DNA from: Oasisia sp. SBJ-2009
Lineage: Eukaryota; Annelida; Polychaeta; Sabellida; Siboglinidae
Assembly: GCA_964017155.1 (NCBI GenBank)
Contig: OZ024861.1
Location: forward strand, 20,459,713 to 20,523,712
Direction: 5' to 3'
Length of the DNA stretch: 64,000 nt
Below are positions 48,401 to 59,609 of this stretch, piece after piece; the first letter of the stretch is position 1; each line of letters starts with the position of its first letter. Under the pieces are notes generated by a model. It was not told the DNA's origin, searched no databases, and saw nothing but the letters and a program-made list of their open reading frames with translations. A program made the translations under genes and the position numbers.

Positions 48401-50713
48401 GGATGGATTCGTTAAGTAGAGGTGAATGGATGGATGTATTAAGTAGAGGTGATTGGATGGATGCATTAAGTAGGTGTAGTTGGTTGGATACGTTATGTAG
48501 GGGTGGTTGGATGGATGCGTTAAATAGGGGTGATTGGATGGATGCGCTAAGCAGGAGTGGTTGGATGGATGCGTTAAGTAGGGGTGATTGGATGGATGCA
48601 TTAAGTAGGAGTGGTTGGATGGATACGCTAAGTACGAGTGGTGAGATGGATGCGTTAAGTAGGGGTGATTGGATGGATGCGTTTAGTAGGGGTGGTTGGA
48701 TGGATACGTTAAGTAGGAGTGGTTGGATGGATGCGTAAAGTAGGAGTGATTGGATGGATGCGCTAAGTACGGTTGGTTGAATGGATGGCTAAGTAGGGGT
48801 GGTTGGATGGAAGCGTTAAGTAGGGGTGGTTGAATGGATGCGTTATGTGGGGGTGGTTGGATGAATGCGTTAAGTAAGGGTGGTTGAATGGATACGTTAT
48901 GTAGGGGTGGTTGGATTGATGCTTTAAGTAGGAGTGGTTGGATTGATACGATAAGTAGGGTTGGTTGTGTTTGGATGGATGCGTAAAGTAGGGGTGATTG
49001 CATGGATGCATTAAGTAGGGGAGATTGGATGGATACGTTAAATATGGGTGGTTGGATGGATGCGTTAAGAAGGGGTGGTTGGATGAAAGCGCTAAGTAGG
49101 TTGGTTGGGTGGATGCGTTAATTAGGAGTGGTTGGATGGATACGTTAAGTAGGAGTGGTTAGATGGATGCGATAAGTAGGGGTGGTTGAATGGATGCGTT
49201 ATGTAGGGGGGGGGTGGATGGATGCTTTAAGTACGGGTGTTTGAATTGATGCGTTAAATAGGGGTGGTTGGGGGGATGCGTTATGTAGGGCTGGTTGGAT
49301 GGACGCGTTAAGAAGAGGCGAATGGATGGATACGATATGAAGAGGTGGTTGGATGGATTCGATAAGTAGGGCTGCTAGAATAGATGCGTTATGTAGAGGT
49401 GGTTGGATGGATGCGTTATGTAGGGGTGGTTGAATGGATGCGTTAATTAGGGATGGGTGGATTGATGAGTTATGTAGGGGTGGTTGGATGGATGCGTTAA
49501 ATAGGGGTGGTTGGATGGAGGCGCTAAGTAGGAGTGGTTGGATGGATGCACTAAGTAGGAATGGTTGGATGGATACGCTAAGCAGGAGTGGTTGTATGGA
49601 TGCGTTAAGTAGGGGTGATTGGATGGATGCGTTAAGTAGGGGTGGTTGAATGGATGCGTTAAGTATGGGTGGTTGGATGAATGCGTTATGTAGTGGTGGT
49701 TGAATGGATTCGTTATGTAGGGGTGGTTGTTGGATGCTTTAAGTATAGGTGAATGGATGGATGCGTTACGTAGGGGTGGTTGGATGGATGCATTAAGTTG
49801 AGGTAAATGGATGGAAGCATTAAGTAGGGGAGGTTGGATGGATAAGTTAAGTAGGGGTGGTTGGATGGATGCGTTAAATAGGGGTGGTTGGATGTATGCG
49901 TTAAGTAGGGGTGATTGAATGGTAGCATTAAGTAGGAGTGGTTGGATTGACACGTTAGGAAGGGGTGATTGAATGGATGCATTAGGTAGGGAAGATTGGA
50001 TGGATACGTTAAATAGGGGTGGTTGGATGGATGCGTTAAGAAGAGGTGATTGGATGGATGCGGTAAGTAGGGGAGATTGGATAGATACGTTAAATATGGG
50101 TGGTTGGGTGAATACGCTAAGTAGGGGTGGTTGGATGGTTGCGTTAAGTAGGGGTGATTGGATGGATGCATTAAGTAGGTGTGGTTGGATTGATACATTA
50201 AGAAGGGGTGATTGAATGGATGCATTAGGTAGGAGTGGTTGGATGGATACGTTAAGTACGAGTGGTGGGATGGATGTGTTAAGTAGGGGTGATTGGATGG
50301 ATGCGTTTAGTAGGGGTGGTTGGATGGATACGTTAAGTAGGAGTGGTTGGATGGATGCGTTAAGTAGGAGTGGTTGGATGGATACGTTAAGTACGAGTGG
50401 TGAGATGGAAGCGTTAAGTAGGGGTGATTGGATGGATGCGTTTATTAGGGGTGGTTGGATGGATACGTTCAGAAGGAGTGGTTGGATGGATGCGTTAAGT
50501 AGAAGTGGCTGGATGGATACGTTAAGTAGGAGTGGTTGGATGGATGCGTTAAGTAGGGGTGATTGGATGGATGCGCTAAGTACGGTTGGTTGAATGGATG
50601 GCTAAGTAGGGGTGGTTGGATGGATGCGTTAGGTAGGGGTGGTTGAATGGATGCGTTAAGAGGGGGTGGTTGGAAGAATGCGTTAAGTAGGGGTGGTTGA
50701 ATGGATGCGTTAT
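45599..50713 (+). repeat. Duplicon copy III, left part (satellite)
   Basis: This matches 1-5224. It lacks seven units (189 bp) near 47410 and two units (54 bp) near 49640, and has five extra units (135 bp) in 50216-50490. The final offset at the element is 45,489. These length changes are exact multiples of 27 bp. Confidence 0.92.
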
Positions 50714-50737
50714 ATAATAATAATAATAATAATAATA
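50714..50737 (-). repeat. (ATA/TAT)8 microsatellite tail, copy III
   Basis: There are eight ATA units, as in copies I and II. Confidence 0.95.
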
Positions 50738-50749
50738 GTAACTTCTTTT

Positions 50750-50784
50750 GCGCCAATATCCTCGAAAATCAAGCTCAGTGGCGC
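50750..50784 (-). other. 3' UTR hairpin of retrotransposon, copy III
   Basis: The GCGCCA and TGGCGC arms are unchanged from the other copies. Confidence 0.7.
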
Positions 50785-50864
50785 GACAAAACCAGGGGAT
50801 TAATCAATCTCATAATCGAAAGCAATGCGTGAGTCGTCAACGGATGGATGGAAAAGCTAGGAGG

Positions 50865-53366
50865 CTAAGGAGGATAGGCAGCATTAAAGAGATAGGTTTT
50901 TAGATGTCGGCGGAATGAAACTATATTACCTTGTGATTTAACACTGGCAGGAAGCGAATTCCACACCGTTGGTGCGGCAACCGAGAAAGCTCGGGTCCCG
51001 GCTTTCGTTTTCACCCGAGGGATGTGAAGAGGGTTACTACTGGTTGAGCGTAGCTGTCTGGAATTTCTTGTTGGAGTTAGCATTGAATTTAGATATGCTG
51101 GTTGTGTAGATGAGAGTGCTTGATAGGCTATTGTACACATTTTGAAAATGATGCGATAGTGCACAGGTAGCCAATGCAGTGATTTTAGAAGCGGCACTGA
51201 GCGAGAAAAACGTGGAGAACGCGTGACTACCCTTGCTAAACAATTTTGGACACGCTGAAGTTTGGCTATGTCCTTGTTTGCGGTATTGTAAAGGAGGGAA
51301 TTGCAGTAGTCGAGTCTGCTGCTTACTAGAGCTGTGGCGATGGTTTTAGCAACGGAAAGTGATAAAAACCGGCGGATACGGCGAAGATCACGGATATGGT
51401 AAAAACAGCAACGGCATGTTTTCGAGATATGTTTTTTGAAATTGAAGTTTTCATCAAACGTTACTCCGAGATTTAAAACTGAGGTGGCTGGTGTGATACT
51501 CTGACTCAGAATATGTGTCGGGAAAAAGCCGTTGAGTTTTGCCCGCTGCGTTGAGGTACCAATGATGAGAAATTCAGTCTTATCTGCATTTAGTTTTAAT
51601 TTACTATTTTTCATCCAGAGGGAGACATCTTGGAGACAATCCCTGAGCTGGTTTAAGGAGCGACAAGTATCTGGTGTGGTCAGAGAAACATAGATTTGTG
51701 TGTCATCTGCATAAAGGTGATGATCCAGGTTATGACTCTGGATAACTGAGCTTAATGGTGTTGTGTACAGAGTGAAAAGCAACGGACCCAAAACAGAACC
51801 CTGGGGGACACCACAAGAGGTGGGCAGCATGTCTGAGAAGCAGTTACCTATTTTAATGGCTTGCCGTCTGTCAGTAAGGTATGAAGTAAACCAGCTCAAG
51901 GCTGTGCCAGATATCCCGTACCACGTTGATAAGCGTGTAATGAGAATGTCGTGGTCAATGGTGTCGAAAGCGGCGGATAGGTCAAGCAGGGTCAGTGCAG
52001 TAACTTTGCCATTATCAATGTTAAGGTTTATGTCATTGTGTACTTTTAAAAGAGCAGTTTCTGTTGAGTGAAATTGTTTGTACGCAGACTGTGATGCATT
52101 GGTTAAACCATTTATGTTGATGTGAGAAGTAAGTCGATTTGCAACAACCTTTTCGAGTATTTTGGAAATGAAGCTAAGGTTAGAAATAGGCCTGTAGCTG
52201 TTTAGATCTTCTTTTGACAGAGTTGTCTTCTTCAGAATTGGATTTACATGTGCACGTTTAAAGTCTTCAGGGAATAAGCCGGAGCAGAGTGATGCATTTA
52301 TTATATCTGTTATTGGTTTAATTAAAACGTCAAGGCATGCTTTCAGTAGTATGGTCGGAAGTGGGTCAAGATCACAAGATTTATTTGGGGATGACATGAT
52401 TATTGTTTTCACTTCAGTAGTTGTGGCTGGTTCAAACGATGTAAGTTTAGAATTTAGTTGTGGAGAGTCGGCATTTATAGTGTCTGAGGTGTGATCTGTG
52501 AAGGCTGAATGTATCAGGCTGATTTTGTCTTTAAAATGACTTGAGAAAGAGTTACACAGTGACTTGATTGATGCATGGGTTGGTAGGGAAGGAGCAGGCC
52601 GCCTGTGTAAAATCTGATTGATGCATTTCCATAGTTGTTTTGGTGTAGCGGAGTTATTTGCGACCATGTTTTCGTAATAATACGACTTTGCTTTTGACAT
52701 TTGTTGGTTACATAGATGACATTGCCGTGTGTAGCGTGACCTGTCTAAGGATGACCGAGATTTACGCCAAACACGTTCCAGATAGCGACGGTGCCGTTTA
52801 GATTGGATTATTTCCGGGGTCATCCAAGGAGCTGGCGGCTTTTGTGACACAGATTTGGATTTAGCGGGTGCATGTTTGTCAAGCAATGTCTTCAGTATTT
52901 GACGGTACTGTTTGTATAGGTCTGATACATGTTCTTTAGGATGTGTGACAAGGTCGGATGTAATTATATCAGTCATAAATGATGCAATGTTGATACTGTG
53001 AATGGCTCTGTAGAACATGTTGTGTTTGGACACGGCTGGGGCTAAAGGAACTTTAAGATCTGCAATTACTGTGTTATGGTCCGATAAGCCATCTACAACT
53101 GTGGGTGTCTGAATGTTTTTACAAGAGGAACGAGTTATCAAGATGTCAAGCCAATGTCCATGTATGTGTGTTGGGAAATTGACATGTTGTTTTGTGTCAA
53201 ATGATGCCAGGATATCATTAAACGTGATAGTTGTTGTAGATGGTGTATCCAGGTGATAGGGGTACTTGGAATGATGCTTTAAGTAGGAGTGGTTGGATTG
53301 ATACGCTAAGTGGGGTTGGTTGTGTTTGGATGGATGCCTAAAGTAGGGGTGATTGGATGGATGCAT
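50865..53366 (-). CDS. Truncated retrotransposon ORF2: endonuclease remnant plus reverse transcriptase, copy III
   Basis: This is an 833-codon frame with the domain layout of copies I and II and an intact YADD at 552-555. It shares V106 with copy II. Private protein changes lie in the C-terminal region outside the catalytic core: L to R in RFSxSVPLL, T to I in NPLHxPRVK, and P to A in SVAxPTVWN. The AAPTVWN form is close to the AAP.LWN wording I recall from related elements, so the P may be the derived state in copies I and II. There is no stop or frameshift. The endonuclease catalytic half is missing, so it is not autonomous. Confidence 0.9.
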   Translation of the reverse strand: MHPSNHPYFRHPSKHNQPHLAYQSNHSYLKHHSKYPYHLDTPSTTTITFNDILASFDTKQHVNFPTHIHGHWLDILITRSSCKNIQTPTVVDGLSDHNTVIADLKVPLAPAVSKHNMFYRAIHSINIASFMTDIITSDLVTHPKEHVSDLYKQYRQILKTLLDKHAPAKSKSVSQKPPAPWMTPEIIQSKRHRRYLERVWRKSRSSLDRSRYTRQCHLCNQQMSKAKSYYYENMVANNSATPKQLWKCINQILHRRPAPSLPTHASIKSLCNSFSSHFKDKISLIHSAFTDHTSDTINADSPQLNSKLTSFEPATTTEVKTIIMSSPNKSCDLDPLPTILLKACLDVLIKPITDIINASLCSGLFPEDFKRAHVNPILKKTTLSKEDLNSYRPISNLSFISKILEKVVANRLTSHININGLTNASQSAYKQFHSTETALLKVHNDINLNIDNGKVTALTLLDLSAAFDTIDHDILITRLSTWYGISGTALSWFTSYLTDRRQAIKIGNCFSDMLPTSCGVPQGSVLGPLLFTLYTTPLSSVIQSHNLDHHLYADDTQIYVSLTTPDTCRSLNQLRDCLQDVSLWMKNSKLKLNADKTEFLIIGTSTQRAKLNGFFPTHILSQSITPATSVLNLGVTFDENFNFKKHISKTCRCCFYHIRDLRRIRRFLSLSVAKTIATALVSSRLDYCNSLLYNTANKDIAKLQRVQNCLARVVTRSPRFSRSVPLLKSLHWLPVHYRIIFKMCTIAYQALSSTQPAYLNSMLTPTRNSRQLRSTSSNPLHIPRVKTKAGTRAFSVAAPTVWNSLPASVKSQGNIVSFRRHLKTYLFNAAYPP

Positions 53367-55400
53367 TAAGTAGAGGAGATTGGATGGATACGTTAAATAC
53401 GGGTGGTTGGATGGATTCGCTAAGAAGGGGTGGTTGGATGAATGCGCTAAGTAGGTTGGTTGGGTGGATGCGTTAATTAGGAGTGGTTGGATGGATGCGA
53501 TAAGTAGGGGTGTTTTGATGGATGCGTTATGTGGGGGTGGTTGGAAGAATGCGTTAAGTAGGGGTGGTTGAATGGATGCGTTATATAGGGGTACTTGGAA
53601 TGATGCTTTAAGTAGGAGTGGTTGGATTGATTCGCTAAGTTGGGTTGGTTGTGTTTGGATGGATGCCTAAAGTAGGGGTGATTGGATGGATGCATTAAGT
53701 AGAGGAGATTGGATGGATACGTTAAATACGGTTGGTTGGATGGATTCGTTAAGAAGGGGTGGTTGGATGAATGCGCTAAGTATGTTGGTTGGGTGGATGC
53801 GTTAATTAGGAGTGGTTGGATGGATGCGATAAGTAGGGGTGTTTTGATGGATGCGTTAAGTAGGGGTGGTTGAATGGATGCGTTATGTAGGGGTGGTTGG
53901 ATGGATGCTTTAAGTACGGGTGTTTGAATTGAAGCGTTAAATAGGGGTGGTTGGAGGGATACGTTATGTAGGGCTGGTTGGATGGACGCGTTAAGTAGAG
54001 GTGAATGGATGGATACAATGTGAAGAGGTGGTTGGATGGATGCATTAAGTTGAGGTAAATGGATGGAAGCATTAAGTAGGGGAGGTTGGATGGATAAGTT
54101 AAGTAGGGGTGGTTGGATGTATGCGTTAAATAGGGGTGGTTGGATGTATGCGTTAAGTAGGGGTGATTGAATGGTAGCATTAAGTAGGAGTGGTTGGATT
54201 GATACGATAAGAAGGGGTGATTGAATGGATGCATTAGGTAGGGAAGATTGGATGGATACGTTAAATAGGGGTGGTTAGATAGATGCGTTAAGAAGAGGTG
54301 ATTGGATGGATGCGGTAAGTAGGGGAGATTGGATAGATACGTTAAATAGGGGTGGTTGGTTGAATACGCTAAGTAGGGGTGGTTGGATGGTTGCGTTAAG
54401 TACGGGTGATTGGATGGATGCATTAAGTAGGGGAGATTGGATGGATACGTTAAATAGGGGTGGTTGGATGGATGCGTTAAGCAGGGGTGGTTGAATGGAT
54501 GCGTTATGTAGGGGTGGTTGGATGGATGCTTTAAGTGCGGGTGTTTGAATTGATGCGTTAAATAGGGTTTGTTGGAGGGATACGTTATGTAGGGCTGGTT
54601 GGATGGATGCGTTAAGTAGAGGAGAATGGATGGATACGATATGAAGAGGTGGTTGGATGGATTCGTTAAGTAGAGGTGAATGGATGGATATACCAAGTAG
54701 AGATGAATTGATGGATGCATTAATTAGAGGTTGTTGGATGTATGCGTTACACAGGGGTGGTTGGATGGATGCATTAAGTAGTGGTAGTTGGATGGATACG
54801 TTAAGTAGGGGTGGTTGGATGGATGCGTTAAATAGGGGTGATTGGATGGTAGCATTAAGTAGGAGTGGTTGGATTGATACGTCAAGAAGGGGTTATTGAA
54901 TGGATGCATTAGGGAGGGAAGATTGGATGGATACGTTAAATAGGGGTGGTTGGATGGATGCGTTAAGAAGAGGTGATTTGATGGATGCGGTAAGTAGGGG
55001 AGATAGGATAGATACGTTAAATAGGGGTGGTTGGGTGAATACGCTAAGTAGGGGTGGTTGGATGGATGCATTAAGTAGGAGTGGTTGGATTGATACGTTA
55101 AGAAGGGGTGATTGAATGGATGCATTAGGTAGGAGTGGTTGGATGGATACGTTAAGTACGAATGGTGGGATGGATGTGTTAAGTAGGGGTGATTGGATAG
55201 ATACTTTAAATAGGGGTGGTTGGATGGATACGTTAAGAAGGGGTATTTTGATGGATGCGTTAAGTAGGGGTGGTTGTATGGATGCCTTATGTAGGGATGG
55301 TTGGATGGATGCGCTAACTAGGGGTGGTTGGATGGATGCATTATGTAGGGGAGATTGGATGGATACGTTAAATAGGGGTGGTTGGATGGATGCGTTAAGC
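53257..55400 (+). repeat. Duplicon copy III, right part (satellite)
   Basis: These are 27-bp units matching 7768-9911 at offset 45,489. The unfilled-site block is at 53486-53814, with GTTATATAGG at 53580-53589. From about 54657 the same sequence is also the start of the right copy of the 10.19-kb block. No gene is seen. Confidence 0.92.
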
Positions 55401-58400
55401 AGGGGAGGTTGAATGGATGCGTTATGTAGGGGTGGTTGGATGGATGCGTTAAATAGGGGTTGTTGGAGGGATACGCTATGTAGGGCTGGTTGGATGTATG
55501 CCATAAGTAGAGGTGAATGGATGGATATACTAAGTAGAGACGAATTGATGGATGCATTAATTAGAGGTTGTTGGATGTATGCGTTACACAGGGGTGGTTG
55601 GACGGATGCATTAAGTAGTGATGGTTGGATGGATGCGTTAAGTAGGGCTGGTTGAATAGATGCGTTATGTAGGGGTGGTTGGATGGATGCGCTATGTAGG
55701 GGTGGTTGAATGGATGCTTTAATAGGGTGGTTGGACGGATGCGTTAAATAGGGGTGGTTGGATGAATGCGCTAATTAGGAGTGGTTGGATGGATGCGCTA
55801 AGTAGGAGTGGTTGGATGGATACGCTAAGCAGGAGTGGTTGGATGGATGTGCTAAGTAGGGGTGATTGGATGGATGCGTTCAGAACGAGTGGATGAATGG
55901 ATTGGATAAGTAGCGGTGCTTGGATGGATGCGTTAAGTAGGGGTGGTTGAACGGATGCATTATATAGGGGTGGTTGTTGGATGCTTTAAGTAGAGGTGAG
56001 TGGATGGATGCGTAAAGTAGGGGTGGCTGGATGGATGTATTAAGTAGAGGTGATTGGATGGATGCATTAAGTAGGGGTAATTGGATGGATACTTTTAATT
56101 GGGTGGTTGGATGGATGCGTTAAATATGGGTGGTTGGATGGATGCGCTAAGTAGGGGTGGTTGGATGGATGCGTTAAGTAGGGGTGATTGGATGGATGCA
56201 TTCAGTAGGAGTGGTTGGATTGATACGTTGAGAAGGGGTGAGTGAATGGATGCATTAGGTAGGAGTGGTTGGATTGATACGTTAACTAGGAGTGGTTGGA
56301 TGGATGCGTTAAGTAGGAGTGGTTGGATTTGTGTGTTAAGTAGGGGTGATTGGATGGATACATTAAATTGGGGTGGTTGGATCAGTGCGCTTAGTAAGGT
56401 GGTTGGATAGATTCGTTGAGTAGGAATGGTTGGATGGATTCGGTAAGTAGGAGTGGTGGGATGGATGCGTTAAGTAGGAGTGTTTGAATGGATGCGTTAT
56501 GTAGTGGTGGTTGGATAGATGCGTTATGTAGTGGTGGTTGAATGGATGTGTTATGTAGGGATGGTTGTTGGAAGCTTTAAGTAGAGGTGAATGGATGGAT
56601 GCGTTAAGTAGGGGTGGTTCGGTGGATGCATTCAGTTGAGGTGATTGGATGGAAGCATTAAGTAGGGGTGGTTGGATGGAAGCGTTAAGTAGGGGTGTTT
56701 GGATGGATGCGCTAAGAAGGGGTGGTTCGATGGATACGTTAAGTAGGGGTGTTTGAATGGATGCGTTAAGTAGGGGTGGTTGATGGATGCGTAAAGGAGG
56801 AATGATTGGACGGATACGTTAAGTACGATTGGTGGGATTGATGCGTTAAGTAGGGGTGATTGGATGGATGCGTTATGTAGGGGTGGTTGGATGGATGCGT
56901 TAAGTAGGGGTGGTTGAATGGACGCGTTATGTAGGAGTGGTTGGATGGATGCTTTAAGTACGGGTGTTTGAATTGATGCGTTAAATATGGGTGGTTGTAG
57001 GGATACGTTATCAAGGGCTGGTTGGATGGATGCGTTAAGTAGCGGTGAATGGATGGATACGATATGAAGAGGTGGTTGGATGGATTCGCTAAGTAGAGGT
57101 GAATGGATGGATATATTAAGTAGAGGTGAATTGATGGATGCATTAATTAGGGGTTGTTGGATGGATGCGTTACACAGGGGTGGTTGGATGGGTGCATTAA
57201 GTAGGGCTGCTTGAATAGATGCGTTATGAAGAGGTGTTTGGATGGATGCGTTATGTAGGGGTGGTTGAATGGATGTGTTAATTAGGAGGGTAGGATTGAT
57301 GAGTTATGTAGGGGTTGTTGGATGGTAGCGTTAAATAGGGGTGGTTGGATGGAGGCGCTAAGTAGGAGTGGTTGGATGGATGCGTTAAGTAAGGGTGGTT
57401 GAATGGATTCGTTATGTAGGGATGGTTGTTGGATGCTTTAAGTAGAGGTGAATGGATGGAAGCATTAAGTAGGGGAGGTTGGATGGATGCGTTATGTAGG
57501 GGTGGTGGGATGAAGGCGTAAAGTAGGGGTGGTTGGATGGATGTATTAAGTACAGGTCATTGGATGAGTGCATTAAGTAGTGGTAGTTGGATGGATACGT
57601 TAAGTAGGGGTGGTTGGATGGATGCGTTAAATAGGGGTGGTTGGATGGAGGCGCTAAGTAGTTGTAATTGGATGGATGCGTTAAGTAGGGGTGATTGGAT
57701 GGTAGCATTAAGTAGGAGTTCTTGGATTGATACGTTAAGAAGGGGTGATTGAATGCATGCATTAGGTAGGGAAGATTGGATGGATACGTTAAATAGGGGT
57801 GGTTGGATGGATGCGTTAAGAAGAGGTGATTGGATGGATGCGGCAAGTAGGGGAGATTGGATAGATACGTTAAATAGGGGTGGTTGGGTGAATACGCTAA
57901 GTAGGGGTGGTTGGATGGTTGCGTTAAGTAGGGGTGATTGGATGGATGCATTAAGTAGGAGTGGTTGGATTGATACAATAAGAAGGGGTGATTGAATGGA
58001 TGCATTAGGTAGGAGTGGTTGGATGGATACGTTGAGTACGAGTGGTGGGATGGATGTGTTAAGTAGGGGTGATTGGATGGATGCGTTTAGTAGGGGTGGT
58101 TGGATGGATACTTTAAGTAGGAGTGGTTGGATGGATGCGTTAAGTAGGAGTGGTTGGATGGATGCGTTAAGTAGGGGTGATTGGATGGATGCGCTAAGTA
58201 CGGTTGGTTGAATGGATGGCTAAGTAGGGGTGGTTGGATGGATGCGTTAAGTAGGGGTGGTTGAATGGATGCGTTATGTGGGGGTGTTGGAAGAATGCGT
58301 TAAGTAGGGGTGGTTGAATGGATGCGTTATATAGGGGTAGTTGGAATGATGATTTAAGTAGGAGTGGTTGGATTGATACGCTAAGTGGGGTTGGTTGTGT

Positions 58401-58750
58401 TTGGATGGATGCCTAAAGTAGGGGTGATTGGATGGATGCATTAAGTAGAGGAGATTGGATGGATACGTTAAATACGGTTGGTTGGATGGATTCGTTAAGA
58501 AGGGGTGGTTGGATGAATGCGCTAAGTAGGTTGGTTGGGTGGATGCGTTAATTAGGAGTGGTTGGATGGATGCGATAAGTAGGGGTGTTTTGATGGATGC
58601 GTTATGTAGGGGTGGTTGAATGGATGCGTTATGTAGGGGTGGTTGGATGGATGCTTTAAGTACGGGTGTTTGAATTGAAGCGTTAAATAGGGGTGGTTGG
58701 AGGGATACGTTATGTAGGGCTGGTTGGATGGACGCGTTAAGTAGAGGTGA
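54657..58750 (+). repeat. 10.19-kb-offset block, right copy
   Basis: This matches 44467-48400 and the start of the window (56766 corresponds to 978). It keeps the seven units missing at 47410. Homology stops near 58755, where GGAATCGATATGAAG replaces GGATACAATGTGAAG and a deletion joins it to a block otherwise found near 49355. No retrotransposon follows in the window. Confidence 0.88.
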
Positions 58751-59609
58751 ATGGATGGAATCGATATGAAGAGGTGGTTGGATGGATTCGATAAGTAGGG
58801 CTGCTAGAATAGATGCGTTATGTAGAGGTGGTTGGATGGATGCGTTAAGTATGGGTGGTTGGATGAATGCGTTATGTAGTGGTGGTTGAATGGATTCGTT
58901 ATGTAGGGGTGGTTGTTGGATGCTTTAAGTATAGGTGAATGGATGGATGCGTTACGTAGGGGTGGTTGGATGGATGCATTAAGTTGAGGTAAATGGATGG
59001 AAGCATTAAGTAGGGGAGGTTGGATGGATAAGTTAAGTAGGGTGGTTGGATGGATGCGTTAAATAGGGGTGGTTGGATGGATGCGTTAAGTAGGGGTGAT
59101 TGAATGGTAGCATTAAGTAGGAGTGGTTGGATTGATACGTTAAGAAGGGGTGATTGAATGGATGCATTAGGTAGGGAAGATTGGATGGATACGTTAAATA
59201 GGGGTGGTTTGTTGGATGCGGTAAGTAGGGGAGATTGGATAGATACGTTAAATAGGGGTGGTTGGGTGAATACGCTAAGTAGGGGTGGTTGGATGGTGGC
59301 GTTAAGTAGGGGTGATTGGATGGATGCATTAAGTAGGAGTGGTTGGATTGATACATTAAGAAGGGGTGATTGAATGGATGCATTAGGTAGGAGTGGTTCG
59401 ATGGATACGTTAAGTACGAGTGGTGAGATGGAAGCGTTAAGTAGGGGTGATTGGATGGATGTGTTAAGTAGGGGTGATTGGATGGATGCGTTTAGTAGGG
59501 GTGGTTGGATGGATACGTTAAGTAGGAGTGGTTGGATGGATGCGTTAAGTAGGAGTGGTTGGATGGATACGTTAAGTACGAGTGGTGAGATGGAAGCTTT
59601 AAGTAGGGG
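58751..59609 (+). repeat. Mosaic satellite, rearranged right edge of the 10.19-kb block
   Basis: Pieces related to 49355-50400 are joined with internal deletions. For example, a block near 58840 jumps straight into GCGTTAAGTATGGG. Positions 59033-59400 resemble 63427-63830. It is satellite only. Confidence 0.8.

Larger units (their letters stand above)
50714..53256 (-). mobile_element. 5'-truncated L2/CR1-like retrotransposon, copy III
   Basis: Breakpoint, tail and flanks are the same as in copies I and II. The right flank again includes the unfilled-site block (53486-53814), as in copy I. It carries private substitutions at 50975, 51022 and 51202. Confidence 0.93.
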
